Shown: positions 35,016 through 47,300 of the stretch, piece by piece
Layout of the letters: each line of letters starts with the position of its first letter
How positions within the stretch are numbered: position 1 is the stretch's first letter
Source of the DNA: Candolleomyces eurysporus
Lineage: Eukaryota > Basidiomycota > Agaricomycetes > Agaricales > Psathyrellaceae
Direction: 5' to 3'
Assembly (NCBI GenBank): GCA_027579435.1
Contig: JANBPK010001039.1
Coordinates: 62,001 to 126,000, forward strand
Length of the DNA: 64,000 bases
Notes under the pieces: model-generated
Databases searched by the model: none
What the model was told of the DNA's origin: nothing
Seen by the model: the letters and a program-made list of their open reading frames with translations, nothing else
Position numbers and translations under genes: made by a program

Positions 35016-38000
35016 ATGCCCTACGTTTTGACAGCCTATTTCGCGAGTTATTCATGGGTTCATTTGGTTTTCCAAATCCTCAGGGTCGTAATTTATGGGA
35101 TGGAGGCTGGTGCCAAACTTAGAAGTGCGGCAATGGCGCGACGTCGGGGTTTGCCGCTTTTGCTGGGATTGGAGGATTTTGCCAAACAATCGCGTCGCGT
35201 CATGGTCACGGTCTCCTCAACTCTGGACTTTCTTTCTCATTCCAGCCCACATACCCGTTGGTTTCGCTATTCTTACTGCTTTCTCTGGTTTCTGAGAGAC
35301 GGAAAGATGAACATGGACATGGAGCTTACTGAAACGCAGCGCATTCTCGAACAACTTGCTCAGTACTCAAGAACATATTATACACGCGACTACGAAGAGT
35401 TCACGTCGGAATGGATCGGAAATGTAGGCTTTTCTGCTCCATGAAGTGGCATATCTTGCTTCAATATTATCTCAGATCCTAACAGAGCTGAAATCCGCCC
35501 CTTATGTCGATTCAAGAGCCTTGGCTCCACCCTCCGACCCGTTCATGACTTTGTCCAAACTCGAACGCATTGAAAGTCTCAAACCGTACGATGAGGTGCT
35601 GCCAATGGACAAGGAAGCAGTAACTTTGGTCAAGAAGGCGATGCCTCCAAAAGTGTCACCAAAAAGGCTCAGAACGGAGCGGGCAGCGAACAACATCAAT
35701 GCTTGTTCGTTCTGGATCTTTGCTGGAATATGGTTTTCTGGCTCTGAAATAAATCTTATTAGATCCTCCAACTGAGGTACCTGCCCTGGACCCTGATTTC
35801 ATTCTATTTGCTAGATCCCGAAACCACCTGACTGCACTCGGGAAGCGCATATATCGGAAGAAACTTCCTTCAGGTGTCGGTGCGCTGAATGCTACGCATA
35901 TTCCTGGTTCTCTCACCATCGAAGACGTCGACGCACCAATTTCTGTTGATGAAACACTGTTCGTCTTCATTTTATCTCAATTCATCAATTCTAACTGTTC
36001 TTACCCAGAAACGTAGAGTATCAGCTGAAAGAACGCAACGAGGTTTACGTAGTGGTAGAGCCACTGCTTAGACTGTACAAGAAACCAGAAAGGTTGGATG
36101 ACCAGGCATACATACGTCGATTTGATCTCGATGCGGACGGAGATACTGATATACCTGAGACTCGATTCATGACGATGTTCCCCAGGAGCCGCCGACCCGG
36201 TCATCGCTTCACTGAGGATTCGAAGGCCACAGCTGGACCTCACAACCTGACGGCTCTTCCGGATGTGATCTCCACGGACCTCAAACTCCCAAGTTCTGAT
36301 GACTCTATTTCTCGTCAGAACATGCGTGTAGTCGACGGATGGGGTGAGTGCTATTGTCTCAAAGACAGGAGGAGTCATTCCGGCTTATTGGGCTCCAGAA
36401 ACCATCTATTCTTCACCTCCGCCCAGCCAGGAATCTCGTGCTTCGACTGAGACTGTCATGATCGACGAGCTCGGCATGCCCTCGACACCTGATACCGACC
36501 CGCCTTTAGTCGAACTCGTTCAAAACTCTCAGCAAGGTAGGTGTAGTCGCATTATCTGCTCCATAATCTGACGAAACCACCGTAGAGCCACCGTTATTTC
36601 CACGCTCACGGCGGATCGGAGGAAGGGATGGTGTTCGACCTCACATTCTGAAGTATCAAACGTACGTCAGTCCTCCGGTTCTGCTCGCTACACAATCTTA
36701 TACCCACCCAGACTAAATTCCTTCTTATCATCCGTATTGCCAACATTCCCGGAAGCGAAGCCCAGACCACGCGATGTGATTGCAAGCTCTCCGAACCCTG
36801 CAACCTCCCTGGTCGGCCAGACCTCCGTCAAGGACGAAATTGTAGACCCCGACTTCGAGGACGGCGTGGATGCGGACATTAAGCGCCTTTGCTCGCAGGC
36901 TGCCTCATACTCCGAGATCCTGGAAGACCGTATCGATGATAAAGCAATCGAATTAATGGAGGGTGAGTTGCTATTGCATTCCTCAATTCTATGCCATTCA
37001 CTCATCAGGCACCTCAGTACCGTCCCTTCCAGAACCGACGGAGCATCAACCTCATTCGTGGATCCCAACCATCTTCACTGAATTGGTGACCCCAAGCCCC
37101 GCTGCAAATGTCGGATTGCCTCGACCTTTCATGAAGAAGGCTCCTGGAAAACATTCTATCTCGCTGGCGCTGTCCTGGGTGTACGTTATTCTCTGGCTTT
37201 TACTGGTTCTTGACGCTCAGAAATCCCAAAGAACGTTTACGGTCACCGAGCAATTGCCTCCACTGTCTCAAGTCCTAGACCTTGACACACCTCTCGATTC
37301 GAGTCCTGAGCTACTCCAATCTATTGTAGAGGAGGTGGAGCGGCTATTTAGGAAGTGCAGCATTCCCGTATCCGAGGAGAATCCAATGGACGAACCTCCC
37401 GAAAGTCCGGAGCCATATCTGGCAATCCTTGACAGCAACGACCTTCCGCTAGTCAAAAGTCCGCTCGACCAGCATTTACTCCTTCTCAGTCGCCTTGAGC
37501 GGTGCCGAGCCTTGGGTAAACGGAAGAGCGAAGACGTGGATGACATCGAGGAGGCACATTCGCCAGTTGTCGAGCGGATCGATTTCAAGTCTTCTCATGG
37601 ATCTCGCAAACGTGTCCGGACTGTCTCCCCAACCCCTTCTCCCGAAACCTGTGGCGGGGCTGGCGAGCTCAGGGGAGATCACGACATGTCTGGTATGGGT
37701 GTTACCACCACGATTAATGCACACTCGGATGTCAACTTCGAAGAAGACAAGGAAAATTGGGACCCTTCGTTTCACACCACCAGCGACCCTATCAATCCTC
37801 CTTCGGACGATATCATGCTTTTCGAATGGGACAATCAACGTCTTTACCAGCCCTCGAATACCGCTTCCTTCGTGGCCCAGGACGACTACGATATGGATTC
37901 TCAGTTGGCTATCGAAAACTTCGGCGAAGAACCTGTGTATGCCACATTTGACCCCCTTCTAACTGAAACCCAGCCATGTCCTCCCGCAATCGACTCCGCT

Positions 38001-39234
38001 TTACCGAGTCCTCGTCCATTGCCACCCAGCCATCCGCCTATTCATGACAGGGATACGGCTATAATAGAGCGATCGGATGAAATCTCTCAGGAACCGCGTC
38101 TTTCTTTCGATGCTTTGCAAGCGGAGAAAGGTCTCTTCAGTCACTCGATGGGAATTCTCGACTTTACCCGCTTGCGATGTGTCAAAATTTCCGAACCCCA
38201 GCAGGATCAGTATACGAAAATGGATGTGGCCTCAACTACGACTCCGCTCGATTCCTCTTCAGTTGTTCAAGTCGAAGAACCGCAGACGGCACCTCCTGAC
38301 CTCTTCGGCAAGAATACGTTCACCCTGGATGATGTTGACACTACTCCTCCCTCAACGGTGCACCACTACATGGCTTCTCTTGACGTCTTGCAGAAACGCG
38401 CCTTGACCAAATCATTGAATTCTTCGAATTGTCTGGTCGGGCTCATCGAACGCACAACTCTCGGTGGTGTTCACTTAATAGTAGACTGCTCTACTGCGAT
38501 CATTTTCGTCCCTCTTCTTGCCTTACCGTCTGAATGCTCTACATGGATCGAACGCGTCGCGGTCCAGTCATGGAAGTATAACAGGATCCATATCGTCTTC
38601 GAGGCTTATCCGGAATCTTGTGCGTTGAAGTCTCAGGTGACGGCCTCCGAACTCTACGCCTACACTCCACCGATTCTGAAAGCTGTAAAGAAGTTTAGCC
38701 GAGATATCGAGATCTCGGAGGCGTGTAACTCGAAATCTAGTGAATGCCTGGTGACGTATTCGTTTGCTGATAGCGTTCTTGATGCTGCGAGGTTGGTGAG
38801 GCATGTTGGGAACCTCGCGGAGGAACAGGACGTCACGGGAGGTGCGATCTGGGGTGATAGACAGTGGCTCGAGAACGAACACAAGGTGCGTCGGGTGTCG
38901 GTATTCCTATCTGTTCAATATTTAACGTTTACCTCGAATCAGGACGAGGGAGACCTTGAGAACGTGGCTGGATTAAATCCATTCTCCTCGGCTCTCATTC
39001 TATCACAAGTCAGCGTAGAAGACTTCCTCAGAATGTCCTCCCAGGCGCGCTTGGACCATTTTGGATCCTACCTAGGCGTGAGCACGATCGTATGCCACTT
39101 TTCTGTCGCCTTTCACTCTTGATGACAACTGAATTTCGCGCGCGTAGGACGTTTTGAATGAAGATATTGAGATTCGGTACGAGCGTTCGCTAGAAGCCTA
39201 TCAAAGTAGCTCTAGTTGCGACGAAGCGCTATAG
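35016..39234 (+). CDS. XPF-like/HhH protein, putative SHOC1/ZIP2-type meiotic factor
   Basis: Eleven exons (35016-35423, 35476-35704, 35763-35958, 36009-36343, 36399-36536, 36586-36661, 36712-36962, 37009-37178, 37221-38885, 38943-39077, 39148-39234) total exactly 1,230 codons. Residues ~120-980 are largely disordered, Pro/Ser/Asp-rich. Residues ~985-1145 look like an inactive ERCC4/XPF nuclease fold (LVGLIERTTLGGVHLIVDC, then IHIVFEAYPE), and ~1167-1195 like a helix-hairpin-helix (LNPFSSALILSQVSVEDFL). That layout is known for SHOC1/ZIP2, which binds branched meiotic recombination intermediates with SPO16. I infer this identity from layout, not from a match. No GDXnERKx3D nuclease motif is seen. 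Two introns use the uncommon donor GTTCGT. The start is uncertain; ATG codons downstream to 35312 are possible. Confidence 0.6.
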
Positions 39235-39648
39235 AACGATGTATGAACTTGCTCTCGAACCTTAACAAATGCGATAGTTCACGTTATTCCAGATATTGAG
39301 CATGTTCGATTCGAAAATCGCTAGAAATCAATCGACTTCTTGGCATGTTCAGGTCAACTGGAACAGTTGCTTGCCCCATGCACCCCTGGACCAGTCAACC
39401 TTTGAGGAAGCGGCACTCAATCCATAGTAATGTTGTTATTCAGTAGGAGATAGCTCCATCTTGTGGAAGTTGCCTGGCGAGACCTCGAATTCAGCTATGC
39501 TTCTCAAGTTTGCCAACGTTTGGTAGTGTATTGGTGGTGACCGACCAAACAATTGGTTGAGCACTTCACTCCACTTCACCTATAAGATCCACCTTCTGGG
39601 CCAGATACCGCGTTAACTTCAGTCAACCCTCATAGAGTGCTCAATATC
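39235..39648. other. Intergenic; promoter of the next F-box gene
   Basis: No coding signal. CTATAAGATCC at about 39580 lies some 65 bp before the ATG at 39649 and could be a TATA element. Confidence 0.35.
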
Positions 39649-41234
39649 ATGGAAAAGGTAGCAGATAATTCGCCTCTTGAACTACGTCTGGCTGAAATTG
39701 TGGCGTCTAGGATACTGGCAGCGCTATGCTCTACGAAGATATAATCGACAAGATCATCGACCTGTCATCCAGCGACTTCCACAATCTGGCCAGTCTATGC
39801 CGCGTCTCTCGTGCCTTTGCTCAGATTGCCCGGAAGCACCTGTACAAGGACCTGGATTTAACGCCTCCAGCACCCACGTTGGACGAGTACCGTCTTCGCG
39901 AGCTCAGGGCCAAGGCGCAGCGGAGGCAGGCCACTTTGGATCACAATCACCTACAAGAATTTGTCAGATCGTTGACCTTCTCAGTGGAAGTAGGCTGCAA
40001 CTCTGACGCCTATACGCATAACCTCGGTTGGATGTCGGTTGCCGCTCAAATCAAGTCGAATATCCAGCATGTCAATCTTGCAGTGTGGGGGCAAGGACGC
40101 TTGCTCAAGTTCAGAAACCGTTTTGCGACATATTCAGTCCGTTCGCAAGTTGAAGAGATCTTGGGTTCCTCCTCCCTGAAGTCTATCACTCTGGATTTTC
40201 ACTCCCCAGCCCCGCTGCTATCGCTAAGCCTCCCCGCATTTCCAGACTGGATCCTCCGATCCATCTCCTTCAGCATAAACAAAGTGAATGTCAACAGTTG
40301 GAATGGCCATTGGAACGACTACAATGGCCCCGTCCGGGTCGGTGATCTGGGCTCAACTCCGGCGGTAGTCAATGTTGAAGTTGAACAGAGACGACCGCGC
40401 CATTTGGAAGACCTTTCGCTCATGATTGACGAGCAATTTGGGATTGACGAAAAGTTCGCTCATTGGTTCGAGCGGCTCACAGGTCCATGCTTCAAGCTAC
40501 ACCTAAGCAAGACCAAGAAAGTTACAATTGGAAGATACGCTCCGGGGGACGACTTCTTCTGGAGGATTCCTGAGGAAGCTTCAAACTCACTGGAAGAATT
40601 AGCGATCACTAGTCGTTTCTGTGAGCCATCCCCTTCTCTTGTCGCGTCATAACTTCTTGAACTTAGTTTTTCGCTCTTAGGTCGTGCACGTAACTTATCT
40701 CTGCGACCGAATCTCTTTGCGCAATACCAAATGCTCCACACACTCTCTTTCAACGTCAGTTATATCACTGGAACTAGCGATAGCATCGCTGGCACCGCGA
40801 GCTACCATTTTCTCATGGAGATTTTCACCCAGACGTTGCCCTCCACGCTAGGGCGCGTCGTAATCAACCTATGGTTAGGTCGAATAGAAGAGTACGCTTT
40901 ACCCAAAACGTTTGATTCCGAGGGAGAGGGTTCTGATTCCGACCGAGAGAATTTCACCTGTTGGAGAAAGTTGGACGAAGCTCTCAACGAACACCAATCT
41001 CTGAAATCAGTTATCGTGAACCTCGAATGGGCGACCACTCCGAAATCTCCCGGTAGGACGGCATTTCCTGTCCCTGCATCGGTTCAGCAGGAGAGATGGA
41101 GAGATGGCCTGAACGTATTTCTTGAGAAGTGGAAGGAACTCTTCGGTCGTATTGAAAGGAGAAGAATATTGGATCTGCGGTATACCTGCACGCAGGTCGC
41201 ACCCATTTATATCAAGTCGGTCGATGACGTCTAG
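39649..41234 (+). CDS. F-box protein with a 9-nt first exon
   Basis: Exons 39649-39657 (ATG GAA AAG), 39711-40620 and 40681-41234; introns 53 and 60 nt; exactly 491 codons (490 aa). The F-box-like segment is MLYEDIIDKIIDLSSSDFHN, then LCRVSRAFAQIARKHLYKDL. The body is leucine-rich without clear repeats and is of a different F-box family from those at 0-12 kb. The tiny first exon is supported by the decayed copy at 41538, which keeps ATGGAAAAG, a GT donor and a TCTAG acceptor at the same spacing. Otherwise translation would start at the in-frame ATG 39726, giving 485 residues. Probably an SCF substrate adaptor; substrate unknown. Confidence 0.8.
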
Positions 41235-41537
41235 AGTATGGGCTTGGAGTATATGGTTCGATGGCTTGAGAAATATAGAGAAGCGCCTTGCGACGTCATT
41301 GGTCTGTGTTGTGTGCGTCCAGACCATGAGGCTCGCAATTGCCGTATGCGCTCAATTATCCACATTTACTCAGTGTACCTGAAGCTGAAAAATAGATATT
41401 CGATTACCGAAGTGTCGTCCTGTTTTGCAATTTCTGAGAAGTTCGGAAACATCAAAGTGGCTTGTTCAGGCTTTGCCAAGCTGTGATCATCCCTGCGACG
41501 CGAACCGCAACTAAGGCTTCGGTTAAGGCTCGATTTC

Positions 41538-42130
41538 ATGGAAAAGGTAACTGAAACAACACTCTTCGAATTCTTTAAGCCATATCTGGCTGAAATAGAC
41601 GACTCTAGGATGTAGTGACAGCCCCTCTTCTCTATCAAGATGTAATCGACGTATCCGAGTCATTGACCAATCAACCAACAACTTGGGCCGTCTCTGCCGC
41701 GGTTCTCACGTTTGCCTACCGATTGCGAGAAGGCAGCTCAATTTGATGCCTGCGACCTCCTTTTCTCCCTCTCCGGGCACCAATGTCGCCAGTTCACCGT
41801 CAAGACGCGAAACAGGCAGGCCATCTTGGATTATGATTATCTACAGAAATCTGTCAGATCGTTGACTTGCTCCGGGGTAGTCTGCTACAACTCTGACGCT
41901 ATACCAATGTCCTTCCCTGGATGTCGCTTGCCGCTCAAATTGAGTCGAACCTCGGGCAGGAAAATCTCCAAATTTAGACGAGGGTATGGGGGAAATTTAT
42001 CTGGTGGCATAGAAGTAATCCAGCGACACATCCGGTCCGTTCCCAATTCAAATATCATTGAGCTGTATTTGAACACAGTCTTCATAGTGCACATCCCACT
42101 AAGATCTAGAAGACACCAAGCCTCCGAATA
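41538..42130 (+). pseudogene. Decayed tandem copy of the F-box gene
   Basis: Begins with the same ATGGAAAAG|GT mini-exon, intron and TCTAG acceptor as the gene at 39649. A frameshifted ORF follows whose pieces match it (LLYQDVIDV against MLYEDIIDK; QAILDYDYLQKSVRSLT against QATLDHNHLQEFVRSLT; CYNSDA against CNSDA). Frameshifts and stops break it, and similarity fades after about 42080. 42131-43079 shows no supported gene. Confidence 0.78.
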
Positions 42131-43079
42131 GGGACGAAGGTCTTTGGGACGATGTGTTGGAGTTCGAAGGAGACTTCGTTTGTTTGGCATTTATGAAGAC
42201 TCGGGCGAATAGCCGTAACGGAGGCCGACGTCAAACCACTGCAGCTTGCAAGCGAGACATATCTTTTCTCTCGATCTAACGGACTGTGTAGGTGAAATCA
42301 AACAATTTAGCTTCATGGAACCTCACAGGTGCTATGAATGGACCCGAATTTACTGTCTTTCGCAGACTATGTATGTCTCCAAAAGCATGAATGCAAGGTA
42401 TGTTGCTCTCCGATTCTTTGATTTCCAGATTTACTTGCTCTGGTTAACCTGAACATACAAGTGCCCATCTCAATCCAGTGACTTTGAGGCTTAATCTTTC
42501 CAGAATGTCTCGCAAGAGCGTTTTGATCACCAAATTCCCCACCAACTAACATCGCTATCCGGTTGCCCGATGTCGTATTCTGCATTCTTCAAGCCTTACG
42601 GGAATGCCTTGAACTGCCAAATCTCATCGAAGGGCTTGGCTTGAATCACCACTTGATCGCCACACGCTGGCTTGGTGAGTAGACCCGTGAGCTCTAGATC
42701 TAGACCACCGATCGAGGTAGGGCCTAGAAGCTCTGGCTTCATGAGCAATACCGTTTGGCGGCCTCAGAGTGAACATTGGGACTAAACGGAAACACCAATC
42801 GTTATTAGTCTGAGAGATCCGGAACACACTGAACAAATTTTCTTTTGGTCTTTCGGGTCGACAGCACTGAAAAATCGTGATGTCACGCGGCGGGTCAAAC
42901 TTAAAACGGAATTAGGTCTCGAAGGCAACGCTAAAAGCGATGCAAATCCTTTCTACACTCGAATCGTCTCGAACCTTTCCAAGTATTTAAAGCTCGCCAG
43001 TGATGACCTGGTATGCAATTTCACCTTTCAACCGCTCCGAACCCCGCTGAGTGTAATATTATCAGCGAGTTCCATCCCA

Positions 43080-44359
43080 ATGCCTTACATTATCCCGAAA
43101 CCCAACGTTTCCGAGCCCCTATCATCCTCCATACCCATGGGCTCCTCTTCCAGGTCTGTTTTACCTGAGTAATGTCCGTTGTAGCTCTAAATCANTTTTT
43201 TAGCCCTATATATCTCGAGCCGGAGCCACTGGACTTGGAAAGAGGCCCAGATAATCAGCCTTTGAAACCGGCGCTTAAACAACGTCATTCCCATGATACT
43301 TTGACCTCCCCGTCCACCATTTCTGAGGATGCCATCCTGCGTCGTGCTAGGCAATCGCGGGTCAGGTCCAAGTCCGCGCCTGGATTCTTGGCACCAGGAT
43401 CAGAACTTTCCTCGAAGGCGAACCCTCCAACACCTCCTCTAACTTCACCGCCAAAATCTGTCCGGTTCCCTGACGATACGGACCTGCTCGAGCGTGTTCG
43501 CACGTTTCGAAAGCACGCAAAACCTATTTCCATCTCGCGCCAGTTAGTTGAAGAGACGGAAACCGAGACGGAAGGGGAGAGTAGCAGTGCATCTGGCTTT
43601 CGGTACGAGGGATTGGTCCATGGTTTTGGCACGTCGTCGTTTCTCGACAGGACGAGATATACCCTCGCACACATTCCCCGTCCGTCTCTTGGCGTTCTCC
43701 GCTCTTCGTTCGGACTTACAACTCTCCCCACTGCAAAGGAAACTGATCCAGGAACTCAACCACTCGAAATTGACGAATTCACTTCGACCCCGGTTCCAAA
43801 CCCCGGTTCCGATCCCAGCGCAAAGGTTCACCTTGAGACGCTGCGGTGCTCTCCCGAAACTCGGACAGAGGTTTGCCTCGTTGGGACGGTCCTAGTACGG
43901 AATATCGCGTACACGAAGGACGTGACGGTCAGGTTTACCCTCGACAATTGGACAACTATATCCAACGTTTCTGCGCAATACGTCGAAAGCCTTCCGTCTC
44001 TTCCCACTTCGTTTTTCTACGCTCGGAGGGATCTTGCAACCCCAGGAGACCTCGCAGGGCTTATAAGCCTTGCTGAAAATCAAGAAGGATGGGATCGGTT
44101 TCGGTTTACCCTCAAGCTGGATCATGCCGTGGACACCCTTCCAAAGCGTAGCCTCTGGTTTGCGATACGTTATTCAATCGAAGGAGGTGAATGGTGGGAT
44201 AACAATGGCGGTCAGAATTACAAAGTTGGGTTCCGATCCGGGTGTTGCAATTCAACGACTTCGTCGTGTTCGGGACGAGAGAGTGACCATTCGAAGTTGG
44301 GGATACCATCGCCGCTTGGTTCCAAACCCAGTCAAAATCAGTGCGTTTCTACTCATTAG
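43080..44359 (+). CDS. CBM21-domain glycogen-targeting PP1 regulatory subunit, small
   Basis: Exons 43080-43153 and 43204-44359; 410 codons (409 aa). The N at 43195 lies in the intron. The start MPYIIPKPNVSEPLSS parallels MPYSIP of the large paralog at 56 kb. A PP1-docking RVxF-type motif, KSVRF, is at residues ~110-114. The CBM21 carbohydrate-binding domain runs from about residue 265 to 375 (VRNIAYTKDVTVRFTLDNW, then WDRFRFTLKLD and [19 protein letters not shown]). Proteins of this type, such as yeast Gac1 and Pig1, tether type-1 phosphatase to glycogen and activate glycogen synthase. The last ~40 residues after the domain are of low complexity. Confidence 0.88.
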
Positions 44360-47300
44360 ATTCTAGGGCTCTTCTTTCCACTATATCCCCATTTCACACT
44401 CCCTTCCCATCCACCTTTCCGGCAAAAACAGTCCAACAACTCCAGTACTGCATCGTCCATTGTACTACCCCTTTGCGCGCGTGATATGGCATTCTTATTC
44501 TTCTTCAGATAAATAATCCATCCCTTCTGATGTATACAGATTCTGCCTAAATTTACTTGACCCCATGATTTGATGTTGTCTAGTATTCCGTCCAATGTCC
44601 ATCGAACAGAGTGGGCGGCGTCTCGATGAAGTCATCCATGAGCTCATGGTATTTTCATTTTACTCAGCGCGTGTATTTTCGTGTCAAATGTTTCTGATAA
44701 CACGTCAGATTGGCGACAACGAAGGCCACGAGTACCCCGCATTCGACAACCTTGGCTGAGGAAGACCTATTTCTCTCTGCTCAGGAAACCCACGTCCAGA
44801 CAGCTACTCCACATCATTGACAGTCCACCGCAGGTGGGTCACTGGACTTATCTGATCTTGGCGTTAAGTGAATACAGCTCCAGTGAATCAAACGAATTCG
44901 CAATTTGTGTTCACAGCAACGGCCGGTGACCTGGGAGGTGCATTTTATGTGCGAGAAAGTTGCACGCGTACGGTGGTTGATGGTCCCTGGAGCGGAACGC
45001 CGTATGTAGTGGACCGAGACCCATAATATGACCGGTCTCGGGTGAACAGTTGGCAATCGAAGCACAGCGGTATGGGAGGATCGTTTCCTTTAGAAATTAT
45101 GCACAAATCATTTACCATTCCGATAACGCAGAAGTTAGCTGGCCCCTACGAGATCCCCCAGCTCCAGCTGAGTTGTTATTTTAACAGAAGGCCGCCGTCT
45201 GCAGCTTACTACCGAGACCCCACACATCAGATTCCACAAGCCAAGTCGTAAAGACCTTCGCCATATGAAGAGTGGTGGCCAGCGTGTGAAGCTCCAGCTG
45301 CTCGTGCCTCTTCGGCCATCAGTCAACACATGCATTGGCACAGACTATCAACGTCGAATCAGCAGAGAGCAGAGGAAATATCAACGATCAGGTCAACGAT
45401 CGTATCTTTCCCTCACGATATAGATGTAATTTCCCTGTTTGTGAGGAAATTTCAGGTGTCAATCTCTTTCGAGAGAATCAAGTACCTCCGGTCCCGCTTC
45501 CGTGGACCTGCGAACAATGATAAAAGGTGCGGCAAGACCTTTGCCGCTGTCCATCCACCCTGTTCCAACTTCCTTGTCATCCCGTTCGATTCTCACCTTG
45601 TACGTCGAATTCAGTTGAAGCTTGGAAAGGACCCTAGTAACGTCCACGGGATTCTATTCAACGTCAACGTTTATAGCTGAGACAACCGTTAATGACGCGA
45701 TTGCCTGGTCTATAGTACTTATCGTTACGAGAACCTCGGCACCATGGCACGAATTCCGAGAGAGTCCGAGCGGAGTGGCCTTCAATCGTGATGGGAGCGC
45801 CCATAAACATGCATCGCACATTCCTTATCAAGGGTGATACTTCCGAGATCAAGCCTCGCACTGTGATACTTCTCTCGGAATGGAGGTTCGAGAACTGTTC
45901 CTGGCATTCCCAACCACCTGTCGATGGTGAGTGCGTTGCTGATGTTCGCACCGAAAGTTCCACCATATATGAAGTGACAACCCTAAGTCTCCCGCTGTTG
46001 AAAAAAGCTCCCTTCGGGTGATCGGTGGAGTTTGCTAGCACGAATTGTGACGAACGACGATAGGTTCGATAGAGTTGAGCATATACTAGGCCGTTTCCGG
46101 GTCCGGAAGCGGTAGGTGCGAAGCTGAGAATAGGGAAACTTGGTGGATATGGTGAAACACAATCTCCAACGACGGGATCTCGGACGAGCCTTCAGGAATC
46201 AGAGCGCTCGCACAGCTCGATTCCTTCCAAATATCCGCTGAACAACCAGCGGGCTCACAGTTTCCATATCTCTTCAGCTGCGTAACCCAGCATCCAATCA
46301 ATTTCAGTGATCTATACTCACGTTCATATTTCTGTAACCATACCCCCCAAGACAAGCTTCTCTAGAGCACAAACGTGGGTTATCGATGAGGTGTTGTTCC
46401 CGGATCAGAAATGGCGGCCCGATTCCTGTGTCAGAACGTTTGAGTTCTCATTTGGTTCTCATGTTGGCTCGAAGCCTCGAGCGCATGGAAACTAAAATCG
46501 GTACTGGCTTCCCCGAAACCGGGCGGATGGAGAGAAATATGATTGTGGCTGTAGGAAGGTTCGGCAAGTACTTCGAGACTGCGGCTTTACTCTTGAACTC
46601 GATAACGCCATCATACTTGGACCAATGACCGTGATCATGAGTATTGATCCACCATAGATTGGCGATGTCGGATTTGCCAACCATGGGTTTCAATCACGTC
46701 TGCAAAAGGTGTGGTAGCATATCGGAGTCGGAATGACAGCACTGACGGGGTTCAGAGTGTGTCAACCGAAGCTTTGAAGCTAGAATCGCAGGTCGGTGGT
46801 GTGGCCCGATCTCAAAATTAGTTGCTAATTGATCAGTACAGCTTCATCTTCAGCTGACTACAGCTACTAGGGTTCATAACCGCCTGGAAGGAGGATCGTC
46901 ATAGAAAAAGACTTACCCAATCGGGTGGTGTAACTTTAAACGCGAAAATCTCTTCGGGCACGAGGCAACGGCCCTCGCGAGTACCATCGGCCGAAGAGAG
47001 GAACAATCTTGGCACGCTCAAATGACTCTAATTAACGCTAAGTCTGTCAGGATATCAACAGACGGTGGAGCAAGTCAGCTCCTATGATAGACCTAGAAAG
47101 TCAGGCCCTCGAATCGTCGAACAACGAGGAGTATTGTGAGATTGTTTGGGAATATGCTTGACCCACGAGGCTTATCGCATTGCTCTGTGTGACGACAGGA
47201 CTGCATTCGATGTTATAACCAGGGTAACAAAAGATAACGCATTTTTTTCCNTTCGCTCCATTGCACTGCGACGTCCGCACAAAGAAGACACAAGGGAATC

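Noticed and set aside
45459..46693. Minus-strand frames at 45459-45647, 45664-46041 and 46448-46693 as exons of one gene
   Set aside because: I could not join them with consistent splice sites, and intervening stops remain; no domain recognised.
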